Notes: generated by a model from the sequence alone, not told the origin. A stretch of 64,000 nucleotides of DNA from Marinilactibacillus sp. Marseille-P9653 (GCF_916618885.1 NZ_CAKAKH010000001.1:1302001-1366000); one strand, 5' to 3'. Positions 37,992 through 47,708 are shown, counted from the stretch's first letter. A program made the numbers and translations.

Positions 37992-38771
37992 ATGGCGACA
38001 TTAAATTTTGACTTTTTCTATGAGTGGGTCTTGAGCAATTTGAACATAAACTTGAATGCCTATAAAGAGAAACAACTGCAAAGAAGAATCGGTACAATTA
38101 TGAAACAGTCAGGTGCAACGACTCTTGAAGAATATGCAAAAAATATCTCTAAAGATGAAATACTTAAAAAACAATTTCTGGATTATATAACGATTAACGT
38201 TACAGAGTTTTTTAGAAATAAGGACTTATTTGATAACTTTGAATTAATGATCAATACGCACTTATCACCTAAATTTAAAGAACTGAAAATTTGGAGTGCT
38301 GCTTGTTCTATCGGAGCAGAACCATATTCACTAGCAATGATCGCACAAAAAAATAATATCAAATTAAAACAAAAAATCATTGCTACAGATATTGACCGTA
38401 CGATACTTGATCGTGCTGCAAAAGGGTATTACAGAGACAACGAATTAAAAAACGTTTCATTAATAGATAAAAATACGTACTTTGATTTAAAAGATGGTTA
38501 CTACTGTATTCAGAACGCGATCAAACAAAAAGTTCAGTTCAAGCAGCATGATCTCGTTCAAGATAAATATGAAAAAGGGTTCCACGCAATCATCTGTAGA
38601 AATGTGACTATTTATTTTAAATCAGATGTCAAAGACGATATCTATATGCGCATGGCAGACTCTCTTGTTACAGGTGGATTACTATTTACTGGCGCAACGG
38701 AAACTATTTATCAGCCTGAAAAGTATCAGTTAAGAAAAATCGCATCATTTATCTATGAAAAAATAGAATAA
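37992..38771 (+). CDS. cheR: chemotaxis methyltransferase CheR
   Basis: SAM-dependent methyltransferase for receptor glutamates, 259 aa. It has the N-terminal helical domain with YKEKQLQRRIGTIMKQSGA, the TVTEFFRN-like INVTEFFRN, the SAM-binding KIWSAACSIGAEPYSLAMIA and the family motif IICRNVTIYF. It follows cheB after 9 bp. As the MCP lacks a pentapeptide tether, docking probably occurs through the helical bundle. Confidence 0.95.
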   Translation: MATLNFDFFYEWVLSNLNINLNAYKEKQLQRRIGTIMKQSGATTLEEYAKNISKDEILKKQFLDYITINVTEFFRNKDLFDNFELMINTHLSPKFKELKIWSAACSIGAEPYSLAMIAQKNNIKLKQKIIATDIDRTILDRAAKGYYRDNELKNVSLIDKNTYFDLKDGYYCIQNAIKQKVQFKQHDLVQDKYEKGFHAIICRNVTIYFKSDVKDDIYMRMADSLVTGGLLFTGATETIYQPEKYQLRKIASFIYEKIE

Positions 38772-38796
38772 TTTACGAAAGAAGGAGGAGATGAGT

Positions 38797-40815
38797 ATGG
38801 AAGATAACAGCGCCTACCGCGATCTGTTCTTTGAAGAAACAGATACGAATTTAGAAATATTAAACGAAGAAGTCTTAAGACTAGAACAAAACCCAGAAGA
38901 TACGGAAATCATTGACTCAATCTTCCGCGCTGCCCATACGTTAAAAGGTATGGCCGCAACGATGGGCTACAATACAATGGCAAAGCTGACTCACTCTGTT
39001 GAGAATGTGTTTGAATTATTTAAATCCAAAACAGCTAAAGTAGATACAGGAACTATTTCGTTGATCTTCGATTGTTTAGATACGCTTACAGACATCGTTG
39101 AAGCCTTAAGAGCTGGTGAAAGTGATGAGTTAGATATTTCAGCACTTGTTGCAAGACTTGAAGCTGTCTCGAGTGGATCAGAAGTATCTAGTGAATCGAC
39201 TACTGAAGAAACTCAGTCAGACAAAATGGATTTAATCTTAGAAAAATTAGATCCGTCTGATCTAACCGTGATCGAGCAAGCAGAACAAGCGGATTACAAA
39301 GCATTCGTTATTGCGGTCAAAGTGGATAAAGATAGCTTTATGAAAGCTGCCAGAGCCTTTCTGGTCATCAATAAATTGGAACAAGAAGGCGATATTATTC
39401 ACACAGAGCCTTCCGCGGATAAAATCGAAGAAGGCGAGTTTGAAGAACATTTTAAACTCCTACTCTTAAGCAAGCAAGAGGAATCAACTTTAAAAGAACA
39501 AATTCTTGAAACGAGTGAAATTGAAGAAGTCTTAATCAAACCGTTTGAGCAAGCACCTAGCATTGAAGAAGAGGCTCAACCAGCTAGCAAAGAAGTTGCT
39601 GCTCAAACAACAATCGTTCCTTCTGAAGCAGAAGCAAAAACTGCTGCACCGAAAAAATCTATTTCCAAACAAACGATTAGAGTGGATCTATCCAGACTAG
39701 ATCAGTTTATGAACCTAGTTTCTGAACTGGTTATCCATAGAACGAGACTTGAAGATCTAACGGAAAAAGAAAAACTTCAAGAATTAACAGAACCCCTAAC
39801 AGAAGTTGGACGGATTACGACAGAGCTTCAAGAACTTGTTTTACAGTTACGGATGCAGCCGTTCAATGTCGTCTTGCAGCGTTTCCCAAGAATGCTTAGA
39901 GATTTGGCTAATGAACTGGGTAAAGAGATTCAACTGGTTACTGAAGGGGAAGATACTGAACTAGACAGAACGGTTATCTCTGAAATTGGCGAGCCGATCA
40001 TCCACCTTTTAAGAAATTCAGCTGACCACGGTATCGAAATGCCAGATGAAAGAGAAAAACTTGGTAAACCAAGAGTTGGGACAGTTAAACTAGCTGCTTA
40101 TCCAGAAGGTAATAGAGTAGTTGTTACCCTTTCAGACGATGGTAAAGGGTTGAACCCTCAAATGATTAAAGAAAGTGCAGAAAGAAAAGGGATTGATACA
40201 ACTGGACTTTCTGATGAAGACCTTCAACAATTGATCTTCCATCCAGGATTTTCAACCGCTGCGAAAGTAACGGGGATTTCTGGACGTGGAGTAGGCATGG
40301 ATGCTGTTAAAGAAAAGATTTCTAGTCTGAATGGAACGATCGAAACGATCAGTGAAGTGGGCAAAGGGACTACATTTAAAATTGTTCTTCCGCTTACTCT
40401 TTCAATCATTCAATCGCTTCTCGTTCGCTCTGGTGGAGAAACCTTTGCAATGCCTCAAGCCATTATTGATAAGGTGAATCGTTTTGAGGAAGAAGAAGCG
40501 ATTCAAGTACATCAAAACGAGGTATATCGTTACAACGATACGACGATACCGATTACACGTCTGACAAGAGCCTTGAATCTTGAAGAAACAGATGATCGTA
40601 ATGCGCATATCATTATCGTATCTATTGGTGATGAAAAACATGGATTGGTTGTAGATGAGTTAGTTCAGCAAAAAGAGATTGTCATCAAAAAACTCGGAAA
40701 AGAACTCGGTGAAATGAAACAATTTCTCGGAGCAACAATCATGGGAGACGGGAGTATTAGTCTGATTCTTGATATCACTTCAATCTGTAAAGAAAGAAGG
40801 GAAGTTAGACAATGA
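38797..40815 (+). CDS. cheA: chemotaxis histidine kinase CheA
   Basis: A 672-aa kinase phosphorylating CheY and CheB. Domains in order: P1 Hpt with His47 in FRAAHTLKGMAATMGY; P2 (about 145-250); a Glu/Ala-rich linker; P3 dimerisation (SKQTIRVDLSRLDQFMNLVS); P4 ATPase with the N box HLLRNSADHGIE, G1 LSDDGKGLNP and G2 GISGRGVGMDAVK; P5 CheW-like domain at the end. The ATG at 38797 is 8 bp after GGAGG; the ATG at 38791 is too close to it. It overlaps cheC by 4 bp. Confidence 0.96.
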   Translation: MEDNSAYRDLFFEETDTNLEILNEEVLRLEQNPEDTEIIDSIFRAAHTLKGMAATMGYNTMAKLTHSVENVFELFKSKTAKVDTGTISLIFDCLDTLTDIVEALRAGESDELDISALVARLEAVSSGSEVSSESTTEETQSDKMDLILEKLDPSDLTVIEQAEQADYKAFVIAVKVDKDSFMKAARAFLVINKLEQEGDIIHTEPSADKIEEGEFEEHFKLLLLSKQEESTLKEQILETSEIEEVLIKPFEQAPSIEEEAQPASKEVAAQTTIVPSEAEAKTAAPKKSISKQTIRVDLSRLDQFMNLVSELVIHRTRLEDLTEKEKLQELTEPLTEVGRITTELQELVLQLRMQPFNVVLQRFPRMLRDLANELGKEIQLVTEGEDTELDRTVISEIGEPIIHLLRNSADHGIEMPDEREKLGKPRVGTVKLAAYPEGNRVVVTLSDDGKGLNPQMIKESAERKGIDTTGLSDEDLQQLIFHPGFSTAAKVTGISGRGVGMDAVKEKISSLNGTIETISEVGKGTTFKIVLPLTLSIIQSLLVRSGGETFAMPQAIIDKVNRFEEEEAIQVHQNEVYRYNDTTIPITRLTRALNLEETDDRNAHIIIVSIGDEKHGLVVDELVQQKEIVIKKLGKELGEMKQFLGATIMGDGSISLILDITSICKERREVRQ

Positions 40816-41414
40816 GCCTTGACGAATCACTACTTCGATTAGATGCTTTACAAGAAATGGTCAATATCGGTGGAGGAAATGCTGCAACAAGTTTATCTAA
40901 ACTGATTGAACGAAAAGTTGAAATGGATGTTCCAACACTTGAAGTCATGAATTATGATGACGTTTATCAGAAAATTCGTGGCGAAGAAGAAGTGGTTAAA
41001 GCGGTATTGATGAATGCACTCGGGGATGAAGACGAATACGGAATTTTCCTATTTGTAGTCGATCCTGAAGATGCTGATCAGTTAGCTAAAATGATCATGC
41101 CAGAAGGAATCGAATTAACGGACGAATTAATCGATTCTTCTATTTCAGAGCTAGTTAACATATTAGTTCACTCTTTTATAACGGCTGTCATGAAGATAAT
41201 CGATACAATGATTATTTCTACAGTACCGATTATGGTGGAAGATATGTTTGGTTCGATTGTAAGTAGTGTCTATATGGAACAACAACAGTATGATGACAAC
41301 ATTTTTATCATAAAAAATGAATTTTATAGTCTTGGACACAAAATTGAAGGAAGTTTGTATTTTGTACCCAAGCCTGGTGTGTTAGAATTATTATTGCGTC
41401 GATTAGGCGTATAG
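40812..41414 (+). CDS. cheC: CheY-P phosphatase CheC
   Basis: A 200-aa CheC/FliY-type phosphatase of CheY-P, controlled by CheD. Both catalytic helices are present: LQEMVNIGGGNAATSLSKL and SISELVNILVHSFITAV, each with the E-x3-N pattern. The start overlaps the cheA stop (ATGA), so translation is coupled. FliY downstream is its switch-bound relative. Confidence 0.93.
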   Translation: MSLDESLLRLDALQEMVNIGGGNAATSLSKLIERKVEMDVPTLEVMNYDDVYQKIRGEEEVVKAVLMNALGDEDEYGIFLFVVDPEDADQLAKMIMPEGIELTDELIDSSISELVNILVHSFITAVMKIIDTMIISTVPIMVEDMFGSIVSSVYMEQQQYDDNIFIIKNEFYSLGHKIEGSLYFVPKPGVLELLLRRLGV

Positions 41415-41436
41415 GATTGAAGGGAGAAATTTAAAA

Positions 41437-41799
41437 ATGGCTAAACGTGTATTAATTGTTGATGACGCAGCATTCATGCGTATCAAACTAAAAGATATTT
41501 TAGAAAAAAATGGATATGAGGTAGCAGCAGAAGCACAAAATGGTGTTGAGGCTGTTGAGAAATTCAAAGAAACTCAACCGGATTTAGTGACTATGGATAT
41601 CACTATGCCAGAAAAAGATGGCGTTGAAGCACTTAAAGAAATCAAACAACTTGATCCAAATGCAGTTGTTTTAATGTGTTCAGCAATGGGTCAGCAGTCT
41701 ATGGTTATGGATGCGATTCGTGCAGGAGCTATTGATTTCATCGTAAAACCTTTTGATACAGAACGCGTTATCAAAGCTTTAGATAAAGCTAGCCAGTAA
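41437..41799 (+). CDS. cheY: chemotaxis response regulator CheY
   Basis: A 120-aa single receiver domain that carries the signal from CheA to FliM/FliY. The phosphorylation site sits in LVTMDITMPEKDG, with acid pair VDDAAFMR, conserved Ser in VLMCSAMGQQ and Lys in FIVKPFD. GAAGGGAG precedes the ATG. A strong hairpin lies directly behind the gene, so cheY may be made in excess of the genes downstream. Confidence 0.95.
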   Translation: MAKRVLIVDDAAFMRIKLKDILEKNGYEVAAEAQNGVEAVEKFKETQPDLVTMDITMPEKDGVEALKEIKQLDPNAVVLMCSAMGQQSMVMDAIRAGAIDFIVKPFDTERVIKALDKASQ

Positions 41800-41803
41800 A
41801 CAC

Positions 41804-41858
41804 ATAAAACGGTGAAGATGTGCATTCAAAAAATTGTCACACCTACACCGTTTTATTG
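41804..41858 (+). terminator. attenuator-like hairpin after cheY
   Basis: ATAAAACGGTG pairs with CACCGTTTTAT, with an inner TGTG / CACA helix. A T-rich end follows, but no promoter is evident before the next gene, so readthrough to cheW-fliM is likely. Confidence 0.65.
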
Positions 41859-41893
41859 TATCTAGAATAAGTATAATAAGGAGGGACGAAGTC

Positions 41894-42307
41894 ATGCAGG
41901 TAATTGTATTTCGTCTAGGAGAAAGAACTTACGGCTTTTCCACTGATAGAGTAGAAGAAATTACGACAATTCTTTCAACGACTAAAGTGCCACATGCACC
42001 AGAGTGGACTGTGGGTCTAGTGAACTTAAGAGGACAAGTCATGACATTAGTTGATCTTGATAAACTTTTGAATGAAACGAGTTCTACTGAAGAAGACTGG
42101 TACAAAAACACCATCATCATACATACTGAAGAGAACCCTATCGCATTAAAAGTAGGTCCAGTGATTGGTGTAACCGATGTTGAAGAAAATGAATTTCAAT
42201 TAAGTGGGGAAGAAGAATCTGTCATTTCTGGATATCTATCTGTTTACGACAGTATCGTAAGCGTTATTGAATTGGATCAGATCTTTAAGGAGAAAGAGGA
42301 AGTATAA
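41894..42307 (+). CDS. cheW: CheW coupling protein 2
   Basis: A 137-aa CheW with canonical features: VIVFRLGERTYGFSTDRVEE, PEWTVGLVNLRGQVMTLVDL and IIHTEENPIALKVGPVIGV. The ATG at 41894 follows AAGGAGGG; the in-frame extension to 41834 runs through the hairpin and is not used. Its stop overlaps the fliM start (TAATG), coupling it to the flagellar switch genes. Confidence 0.94.
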   Translation: MQVIVFRLGERTYGFSTDRVEEITTILSTTKVPHAPEWTVGLVNLRGQVMTLVDLDKLLNETSSTEEDWYKNTIIIHTEENPIALKVGPVIGVTDVEENEFQLSGEEESVISGYLSVYDSIVSVIELDQIFKEKEEV

Positions 42308-43311
42308 TGAGCCAACAAGTCCTGTCACAACAAGAAATTGATGCATTGTTGGATGCAATGGACAGTGGCGAAATTGATACAGAACAAATGGTAGAGGAAC
42401 TGGATTCCCCTAAAGTAAAACCGTATGATTTTCGTCGACCTGTTCGTTTGTCAAAAGAATATCTATCAACAATTACGATGGTATTCGAAGACTTTTCCAA
42501 AATTGCAGTCAATTTGTTGTCTACCCAACTAAGAAAGCCCGTAGATATAAAAATTGCGGCAATTGAGCAAGTATCGTTCGATGAATTCGTTCATTCCGTG
42601 CCAAGTTTTACCTTAATGGGTATTTTTCAAAGCAAACCACTTAGTGGGATGCAGATTATAGAAATCAATCCTCAGTTCAGTTTACAAATGGTCGAACTCC
42701 TTTGTGGATTCGGCGAATTATCAGATGAAATTTTACCATCAGATAAAGATAGTTTCACAGATATCGAAAGAGCTATTTTAGAAGATGTTACGACTTCATT
42801 CTTGCGTTCTTTTGAAACGGCCTGGAAAGAAATTACAGAACTAAAAGTTGAATTAGAATATACGGAAACGAATCCGCAATTACTACAGACAATGTCTCCA
42901 AATGAACCTGTCTTACTTGTTACATTCTCGGTTACACTTGATGAACAAAAGACTTTTATCAATATGTGTGTACCTTACATATTCTTTGAGGACATGCTGG
43001 ACAAATTGAGTTTCCGCAACTGGTTCCATTCAGGTAAAGAATTCGATTCTTCTGAGAGAGGTCAGATTTCTAAAAACCTTGAACAGGTTCCGTTGAATCT
43101 GGAAGTCCTACTAGGTGAGTCTCACATGACGATTTCTGATTTCCTTGAAATGGAAGAAGGCGACATTATACAGTTGAATGAGAAGACATCAAAACCATTA
43201 ACGATGTATGTTGAAGACAAGCCATATTACAAAGTGAAACCAGGAATGATCGAGGATCAACTGGCAGTAGAAGTTATGAAGTTTATGGGAGGAGAGAGTA
43301 CCGATGAGTAG
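42307..43311 (+). CDS. fliM: flagellar motor switch protein FliM
   Basis: A 334-aa C-ring protein. The N-terminal CheY-P-binding segment reads VLSQQEIDALLDAM, the middle domain includes YDFRRPVRLSKEYLSTITMV, and the C-terminal SpoA domain reads QVPLNLEVLLGESHMTISDF. It overlaps cheW by 1 bp and fliY by 8 bp, so the switch complex is translated as a unit. Confidence 0.96.
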   Translation: MSQQVLSQQEIDALLDAMDSGEIDTEQMVEELDSPKVKPYDFRRPVRLSKEYLSTITMVFEDFSKIAVNLLSTQLRKPVDIKIAAIEQVSFDEFVHSVPSFTLMGIFQSKPLSGMQIIEINPQFSLQMVELLCGFGELSDEILPSDKDSFTDIERAILEDVTTSFLRSFETAWKEITELKVELEYTETNPQLLQTMSPNEPVLLVTFSVTLDEQKTFINMCVPYIFFEDMLDKLSFRNWFHSGKEFDSSERGQISKNLEQVPLNLEVLLGESHMTISDFLEMEEGDIIQLNEKTSKPLTMYVEDKPYYKVKPGMIEDQLAVEVMKFMGGESTDE

Positions 43312-44410
43312 CGGTCAAATGTCACAAGAAGAAATCGATGCATTGTTAAATGGCACAGGTCCAGTGGATACGGCTGTAGCGGAAGAAGAAACAGCCTCTG
43401 TTGACCATAGTATTCCACAAGAAACAAAAGACATATTAGGAGAAGTTGGAAACATCTCTATGTCTCAAGCTGCTACGACACTTTCTCAATTGTTAAATCG
43501 TACGATTAAAATCACGACACCTGTTGTTTCTGGTGTTACGTTAAAACAAATTATTGATGAATGTGAAGTACCAAAAGTCGTTACAACGATTGGATTCAAA
43601 GAAGGATTAGTCGGAAACAACGTCTTAATGATTGATGTTGAAGATGCTGTCGTTATTGCGGATCTTATGATGGGCAATGATGGTAAAGGTGTAGAAGGTA
43701 AAGAATTCACTGAGTTGGAACTGAGTGCAGTTGCTGAAGCGATGAACCAGATGATGGGGACGGCTTCTACGGCAATGGCGACGATGTTCAGTAAACCAAT
43801 AGATATCTTGCCTCCAAACGTTGAAGTATGGCAAAGCCCAGAAGAAGCCACTTTGGAAAACATTACAGATGAAAGTACGATTTGTAAGATTTCTTTCCAA
43901 CTAAGTGTGGAAGGATTACTAGAAAGTGAAATCATGCAGATTTTACCTCTTGAAACAGCGAAGGAAATCGTTGAAATCATGCTTGGTGATGAAGCTGAGG
44001 TCGTTCAAGGTCGTGAGCAAGAAGAAGTGGTCGCTGAAACGCCAGCGCCAGCTGTTGCCCCCGTTCCTAAAGCGCCGAAACCTCAGGAATCAGTCAATGT
44101 TCAAAAGCCTAAATTCCAAGATCTAGAACAAACTGGAGCAAAATCTTCTCCAAGGAACCTTGATTTAATCATGGATGTACCACTAGATTTCAGTGTTGTC
44201 TTAGGTAAAAGTAAAAAGACCATCAAAGACATATTGTCATTAGGTACAGGCTCAGTTGTTGAACTAGACAAGATGACGGATGAGCCACTAGAAATATATG
44301 TAAATGGCAAACTGATTGCAGAAGGCGAAGTTGTTGTTATCAACGAAAGCTTTGGTATCAGAATTACAAATATTTTAAGCAAAGAACAACGCATTACTCA
44401 TTTAAATTAA
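43304..44410 (+). CDS. fliY: flagellar motor switch protein FliY (CheC-like plus FliN domain)
   Basis: A 368-aa fusion typical of Firmicutes: CheY-P-binding MSQEEIDALLNGTG at the N-terminus; CheC-like phosphatase domain with motifs LGEVGNISMSQAATTLSQLL and LSAVAEAMNQMMGTASTAMA; a Pro/Ala/Val-rich linker (about 240-275); and a C-terminal FliN/SpoA domain (MDVPLDFSVVLGKSKKTIKD). It replaces FliN and helps clear CheY-P at the motor. A terminator follows, ending the che-fliMY transcript. Confidence 0.96.
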   Translation: MSSGQMSQEEIDALLNGTGPVDTAVAEEETASVDHSIPQETKDILGEVGNISMSQAATTLSQLLNRTIKITTPVVSGVTLKQIIDECEVPKVVTTIGFKEGLVGNNVLMIDVEDAVVIADLMMGNDGKGVEGKEFTELELSAVAEAMNQMMGTASTAMATMFSKPIDILPPNVEVWQSPEEATLENITDESTICKISFQLSVEGLLESEIMQILPLETAKEIVEIMLGDEAEVVQGREQEEVVAETPAPAVAPVPKAPKPQESVNVQKPKFQDLEQTGAKSSPRNLDLIMDVPLDFSVVLGKSKKTIKDILSLGTGSVVELDKMTDEPLEIYVNGKLIAEGEVVVINESFGIRITNILSKEQRITHLN

Positions 44411-44421
44411 TCAATAGATTC

Positions 44422-44453
44422 AAAGACACGGACTTGTTTCGTGTCTTTTTTTG
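44422..44453 (+). terminator. terminator after fliY
   Basis: A 9-bp stem AAAGACACG / CGTGTCTTT with a 9-nt loop and T run. Confidence 0.92.
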
Positions 44454-44517
44454 TCCACTTTAAACTGATCGTCTTTTAAGATATACTATTGAAGTTAAAC
44501 ATTTTAGTAATTAGGCT

Positions 44518-44543
44518 TAATAATTTATTTTGTCTTCCGATAA
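44518..44543 (+). promoter_or_regulatory. SigD-type promoter of flgM-flgN-flgK-flgL
   Basis: TAAT (44518-44521), 14-bp spacer, TCCGATAA (44536-44543). One mismatch in the -35; the -10 resembles that of the first flagellin gene. Confidence 0.7.
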
Positions 44544-44625
44544 TAAGTAATGTATAAAACTCTATATGAGTAATGAACTCGAAACATATTCTTTATTTAA
44601 AAATAAACTAAAAGAGGCGATCATG

Positions 44626-44910
44626 ATGAAAATCAATAACCAACACAAAAGCTATTTAAACTCAATCAATCAAACAAAATCAGGACAGTCTGCTAAACAA
44701 ACAAAATCTGAAGAAACCCCTAAAAACCAATCACCAGTGCAAGTGAATATTTCTAAAGAAGCACAAGCTTTACATGATGCAGACAAAACCGTTTTTTCTG
44801 AAAAAGTACAAGCAATTAAAGATGCTATTCAAAATGGTGATTATGAAGTAGATGCTAGTAAAATTTCTTCAGAACTAGTGCGCACGATTCAGTCACAAAA
44901 GGAGCAATAA
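44626..44910 (+). CDS. flgM: anti-sigma factor FlgM
   Basis: A 94-aa, largely disordered inhibitor of SigD, exported when the hook is complete. It opens MKINNQHKSYLNSINQ and has the C-terminal SigD-binding helix region VQAIKDAIQNGDYEVDASKI and SSELVRTI, the usual FlgM signature. The ATG at 44626 is 8 bp after AAGAGG; upstream in-frame ATGs at 44566 and 44623 are less well placed. It is the first gene under a SigD promoter, giving a negative feedback loop. Confidence 0.9.
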   Translation: MKINNQHKSYLNSINQTKSGQSAKQTKSEETPKNQSPVQVNISKEAQALHDADKTVFSEKVQAIKDAIQNGDYEVDASKISSELVRTIQSQKEQ

Positions 44911-44913
44911 AGC

Positions 44914-45279
44914 ATGTCTAAAACAGAACAAGTTTTAGCGAAAATGACTGAACTAAAAAATCTTTTAATCGAAGAGCGAGCAGTCTTGATCCAAAATGAT
45001 GGCGAGAGACTGCTTGAATTGATTTCAACTAAAGAAGAGATCATGTTAACTTTAACAGATTTTGATGAAAGTGAAATTGAGTTAGATCAGTTAAGTTCAA
45101 TTACCGGAGAAATCAAGGAACTTCAAGAAACAAATCTGATGTTGACAGAACAGTCAATGAGCTTCACAGAGCAATTGATATCAAGTATTCAAAATAACGT
45201 TACAAAGAAAAATACTTATTCAAAAACAGGGACATTCGAGAAATCAGGACAGACCGCATTTCTAGACCAGTCTTTATAA
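44914..45279 (+). CDS. flgN: flagellar export chaperone FlgN
   Basis: A 121-aa predicted helical protein, chaperone for FlgK and FlgL before export. It is assigned by its place (3 bp after flgM and before flgK), its length and its FlgN-like helical pattern (LLIEERAVLIQNDGERLLEL, EIKELQETNLMLTEQSM). The Lys/Ser-rich C-terminus is poorly conserved. Confidence 0.82.
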   Translation: MSKTEQVLAKMTELKNLLIEERAVLIQNDGERLLELISTKEEIMLTLTDFDESEIELDQLSSITGEIKELQETNLMLTEQSMSFTEQLISSIQNNVTKKNTYSKTGTFEKSGQTAFLDQSL

Positions 45280-45292
45280 GGAGTACATACAA

Positions 45293-46783
45293 ATGTCAGG
45301 ATTATTCGGTACACTAAACACCGCAACAAGTGGATTAAAAGCCCAGCAAAATGCATTACAAACCATTGGCCACAACGTGTCTAACATGAATACACCAGGT
45401 TATTCAAAACAACGCGTGAATCTTCAGACAAACATTGCGCAACAAGTAGCCGGCGTTGGTCAAGTTGGAACAGGCGTACAAGTCGGTAGTATTTCACGTA
45501 TGCAAGATCAGTTTATTAATACTCAATTGATGAATGGCTATTCTACTACAGGTAAACATCAGTCACTGTCTGATACGATCGGCCAACTAGAAGCAACTTT
45601 CAATGAACCATCTGCCACAGGGCTTGCGAATCAAATTTCAGAAGTATTTAATGCATGGACTTATTTAGCATCTAACCCGGAACAAGCCGCTTCCAAAACG
45701 ATGCTCGTTCAAACAAGTGAAACCTTTGTAGATACTGTTAAACATATGTCTAACTCTATGGATGCTTTAAAAAGAGATACGATTCAAGGCTTAGATAAAT
45801 CAGCAGTTGATGCAAACTCTACCTTAAAACAATTGGAGGACTTGAACCAGCAAATCTGGCAAGCTTCTGTTAGAGGATTCGCACCAAATGATTTGCTAGA
45901 TACACAAGATCAACTTGTGAACAAATTGGCGAGTCAAGGAAATATCACAGTTGAGAGAGATAAGTACAATCGTGTAGCTGTTTCAATGGACGGCCAAAAT
46001 TTATTAGATGCAAGTTCTCGTAAAGAGATTCAAACAATTACAAGTATGAATGAAGCAGGACGTCCTGTGTTATCTGATGGAACAGTACTTGAAGTGGAAG
46101 CTGAAGTTGGTCAATTTGTAGTGAAGTCAAACACAGATGCTACAGCAACTTTTAGTCCAATCAATTTAGAATCAGGTGCAGTGAAAGGAACACAAGAAGC
46201 CCTTTCCGTCATTAATAATATGCAAAATGATTTAAATGAATTTGTTTCTAGTTTTGCGAATGCAGTGAATATGATTCATAGTGATAATGGTACAGGAAGA
46301 GAGTTCTTCACTCTTACAGAAGAAAATGCTTCTTCAACTATTCAGATAAATCAGGAAATTAGAAATGATAACAATCTTGTCGTGACAGGGAAATCGACTG
46401 ATAATTTAGTTGCTGGTGATGGTTCTAGAGCTCAATTGATTTCTAGTTTAAAAAACACACCGATTCCTAGTGGGAATGACTGGTTCAAATCAGATACGAT
46501 GACGATTGAACCGGGAAATGGAAGTAACTCCACACTTTTCAGTAAATATAACAGTATGGTAACCAATATGGGTATCATCAAACAACAATCAGATAACATG
46601 CTGGATACGCAAGAAGGATTGATGGCATTACTAGAACAACGACGCGAATCTGTATCAGGTGTAGACATCAATGATGAAGTTGTCGATATGATCAAGTACT
46701 CAAGTGCTTTCCAAGCGAACTCAAGAGTTCTCCAAACTTTATCAGATATGTTAGATACCTTAATTAACCGAACTGGGGTGTAA
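45293..46783 (+). CDS. flgK: hook-filament junction protein FlgK
   Basis: First hook-associated protein, 496 aa. The N-terminal rod motif is FGTLNTATSGLKAQQNALQT with IGHNVSNMNTPGYSKQRVNL, and the C-terminus VDINDEVVDMIKYSSAFQAN with LQTLSDMLDTLINRTG forms the matching coiled-coil end. The middle is variable and surface-exposed. flgL begins 3 bp after its stop. Confidence 0.96.
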   Translation: MSGLFGTLNTATSGLKAQQNALQTIGHNVSNMNTPGYSKQRVNLQTNIAQQVAGVGQVGTGVQVGSISRMQDQFINTQLMNGYSTTGKHQSLSDTIGQLEATFNEPSATGLANQISEVFNAWTYLASNPEQAASKTMLVQTSETFVDTVKHMSNSMDALKRDTIQGLDKSAVDANSTLKQLEDLNQQIWQASVRGFAPNDLLDTQDQLVNKLASQGNITVERDKYNRVAVSMDGQNLLDASSRKEIQTITSMNEAGRPVLSDGTVLEVEAEVGQFVVKSNTDATATFSPINLESGAVKGTQEALSVINNMQNDLNEFVSSFANAVNMIHSDNGTGREFFTLTEENASSTIQINQEIRNDNNLVVTGKSTDNLVAGDGSRAQLISSLKNTPIPSGNDWFKSDTMTIEPGNGSNSTLFSKYNSMVTNMGIIKQQSDNMLDTQEGLMALLEQRRESVSGVDINDEVVDMIKYSSAFQANSRVLQTLSDMLDTLINRTGV

Positions 46784-46786
46784 TAG

Positions 46787-47701
46787 ATGAGAGTAACCAA
46801 CTCTTTAATGTCTAAAAACTTTATGCGTAACTTAAATAACAATATGAAGAACGTGTATAAATATCAGGAACAATTATCGACTATGCAACAAGTTAGTCGT
46901 CCAAGTGACGATCCATTGAAAGTATCAAAAATGCTTGATTTGAATAACGAAATTAAACAAAACGATGAATACAAGTCCACTATAAATGACTCGATCGATT
47001 TTGCGAATGTCCAAGATTCTGCTCTAGCAAACGCAACGACTTCCATTCAACGGATTTATACTTTGACTCAACAGGCAGCTAACGGAACATATAACCACGA
47101 GGATAGACAGTCCATCAAAGCAGAAGTAGAAAATGAAATCGATACATTAATGGACTCACTTAACACCAGTTTCGGTGGGAAATATATTTTTGCAGGGAAT
47201 AACTCTACAACTAAACCGTTTGTAAAAGAAGCTTTAGTTGACGGAGAAATGCCTAAAGTAACATACAAAGGAACATCAGATAATACATCTAAAGAAATTG
47301 CACGTGGTGTAACGGTTGATTTGAAAACAGATGGTAGTAAATTGATGAATGCTGACGAAAACGCTGACGACTTAGGATCATTCTTTAATGAATTACTTAC
47401 AGCATTAGATGAAAATGATACTGAGAAACTAGGTGGAGACTTACTTAATAGAGTTGACAAACAAATGAATAATATTGTGAATCTTCGTACCAATATTGGA
47501 GCAACTCAGAACCGATTAGTCGCAGCAAAAGATCGCAATGAATCTGAGTATTTAAATTTGAAAACGACTTATTCAAATACTCAAGATATTGATTTAGCAG
47601 AAACCTATATGAAATACTCTATGGAGATGGTTTCTTACGAAGCTTCTTTACAAATGGGAACTAAAATTCTTCAGAATAACCTTTTGGATTATATTAGATA
47701 A
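46787..47701 (+). CDS. flgL: hook-filament junction protein FlgL
   Basis: Second junction protein, 304 aa, with the flagellin-like N-terminus MRVTNSLMSKNFMRNLNNNM and SRPSDDPLKVSKMLDLNNEI, and C-terminal LAETYMKYSMEMVSYEASLQ. Unlike most Bacillus loci, fliW and csrA do not follow; a terminator and the flagellin array come next. Confidence 0.95.
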   Translation: MRVTNSLMSKNFMRNLNNNMKNVYKYQEQLSTMQQVSRPSDDPLKVSKMLDLNNEIKQNDEYKSTINDSIDFANVQDSALANATTSIQRIYTLTQQAANGTYNHEDRQSIKAEVENEIDTLMDSLNTSFGGKYIFAGNNSTTKPFVKEALVDGEMPKVTYKGTSDNTSKEIARGVTVDLKTDGSKLMNADENADDLGSFFNELLTALDENDTEKLGGDLLNRVDKQMNNIVNLRTNIGATQNRLVAAKDRNESEYLNLKTTYSNTQDIDLAETYMKYSMEMVSYEASLQMGTKILQNNLLDYIR

Positions 47702-47708
47702 AATGTTA

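Noticed and set aside
43486-43980. Open frame of 164 codons on the minus strand inside fliY
   Set aside because: Shadow of a well-supported plus-strand gene; no ribosome binding site and no recognisable motif.
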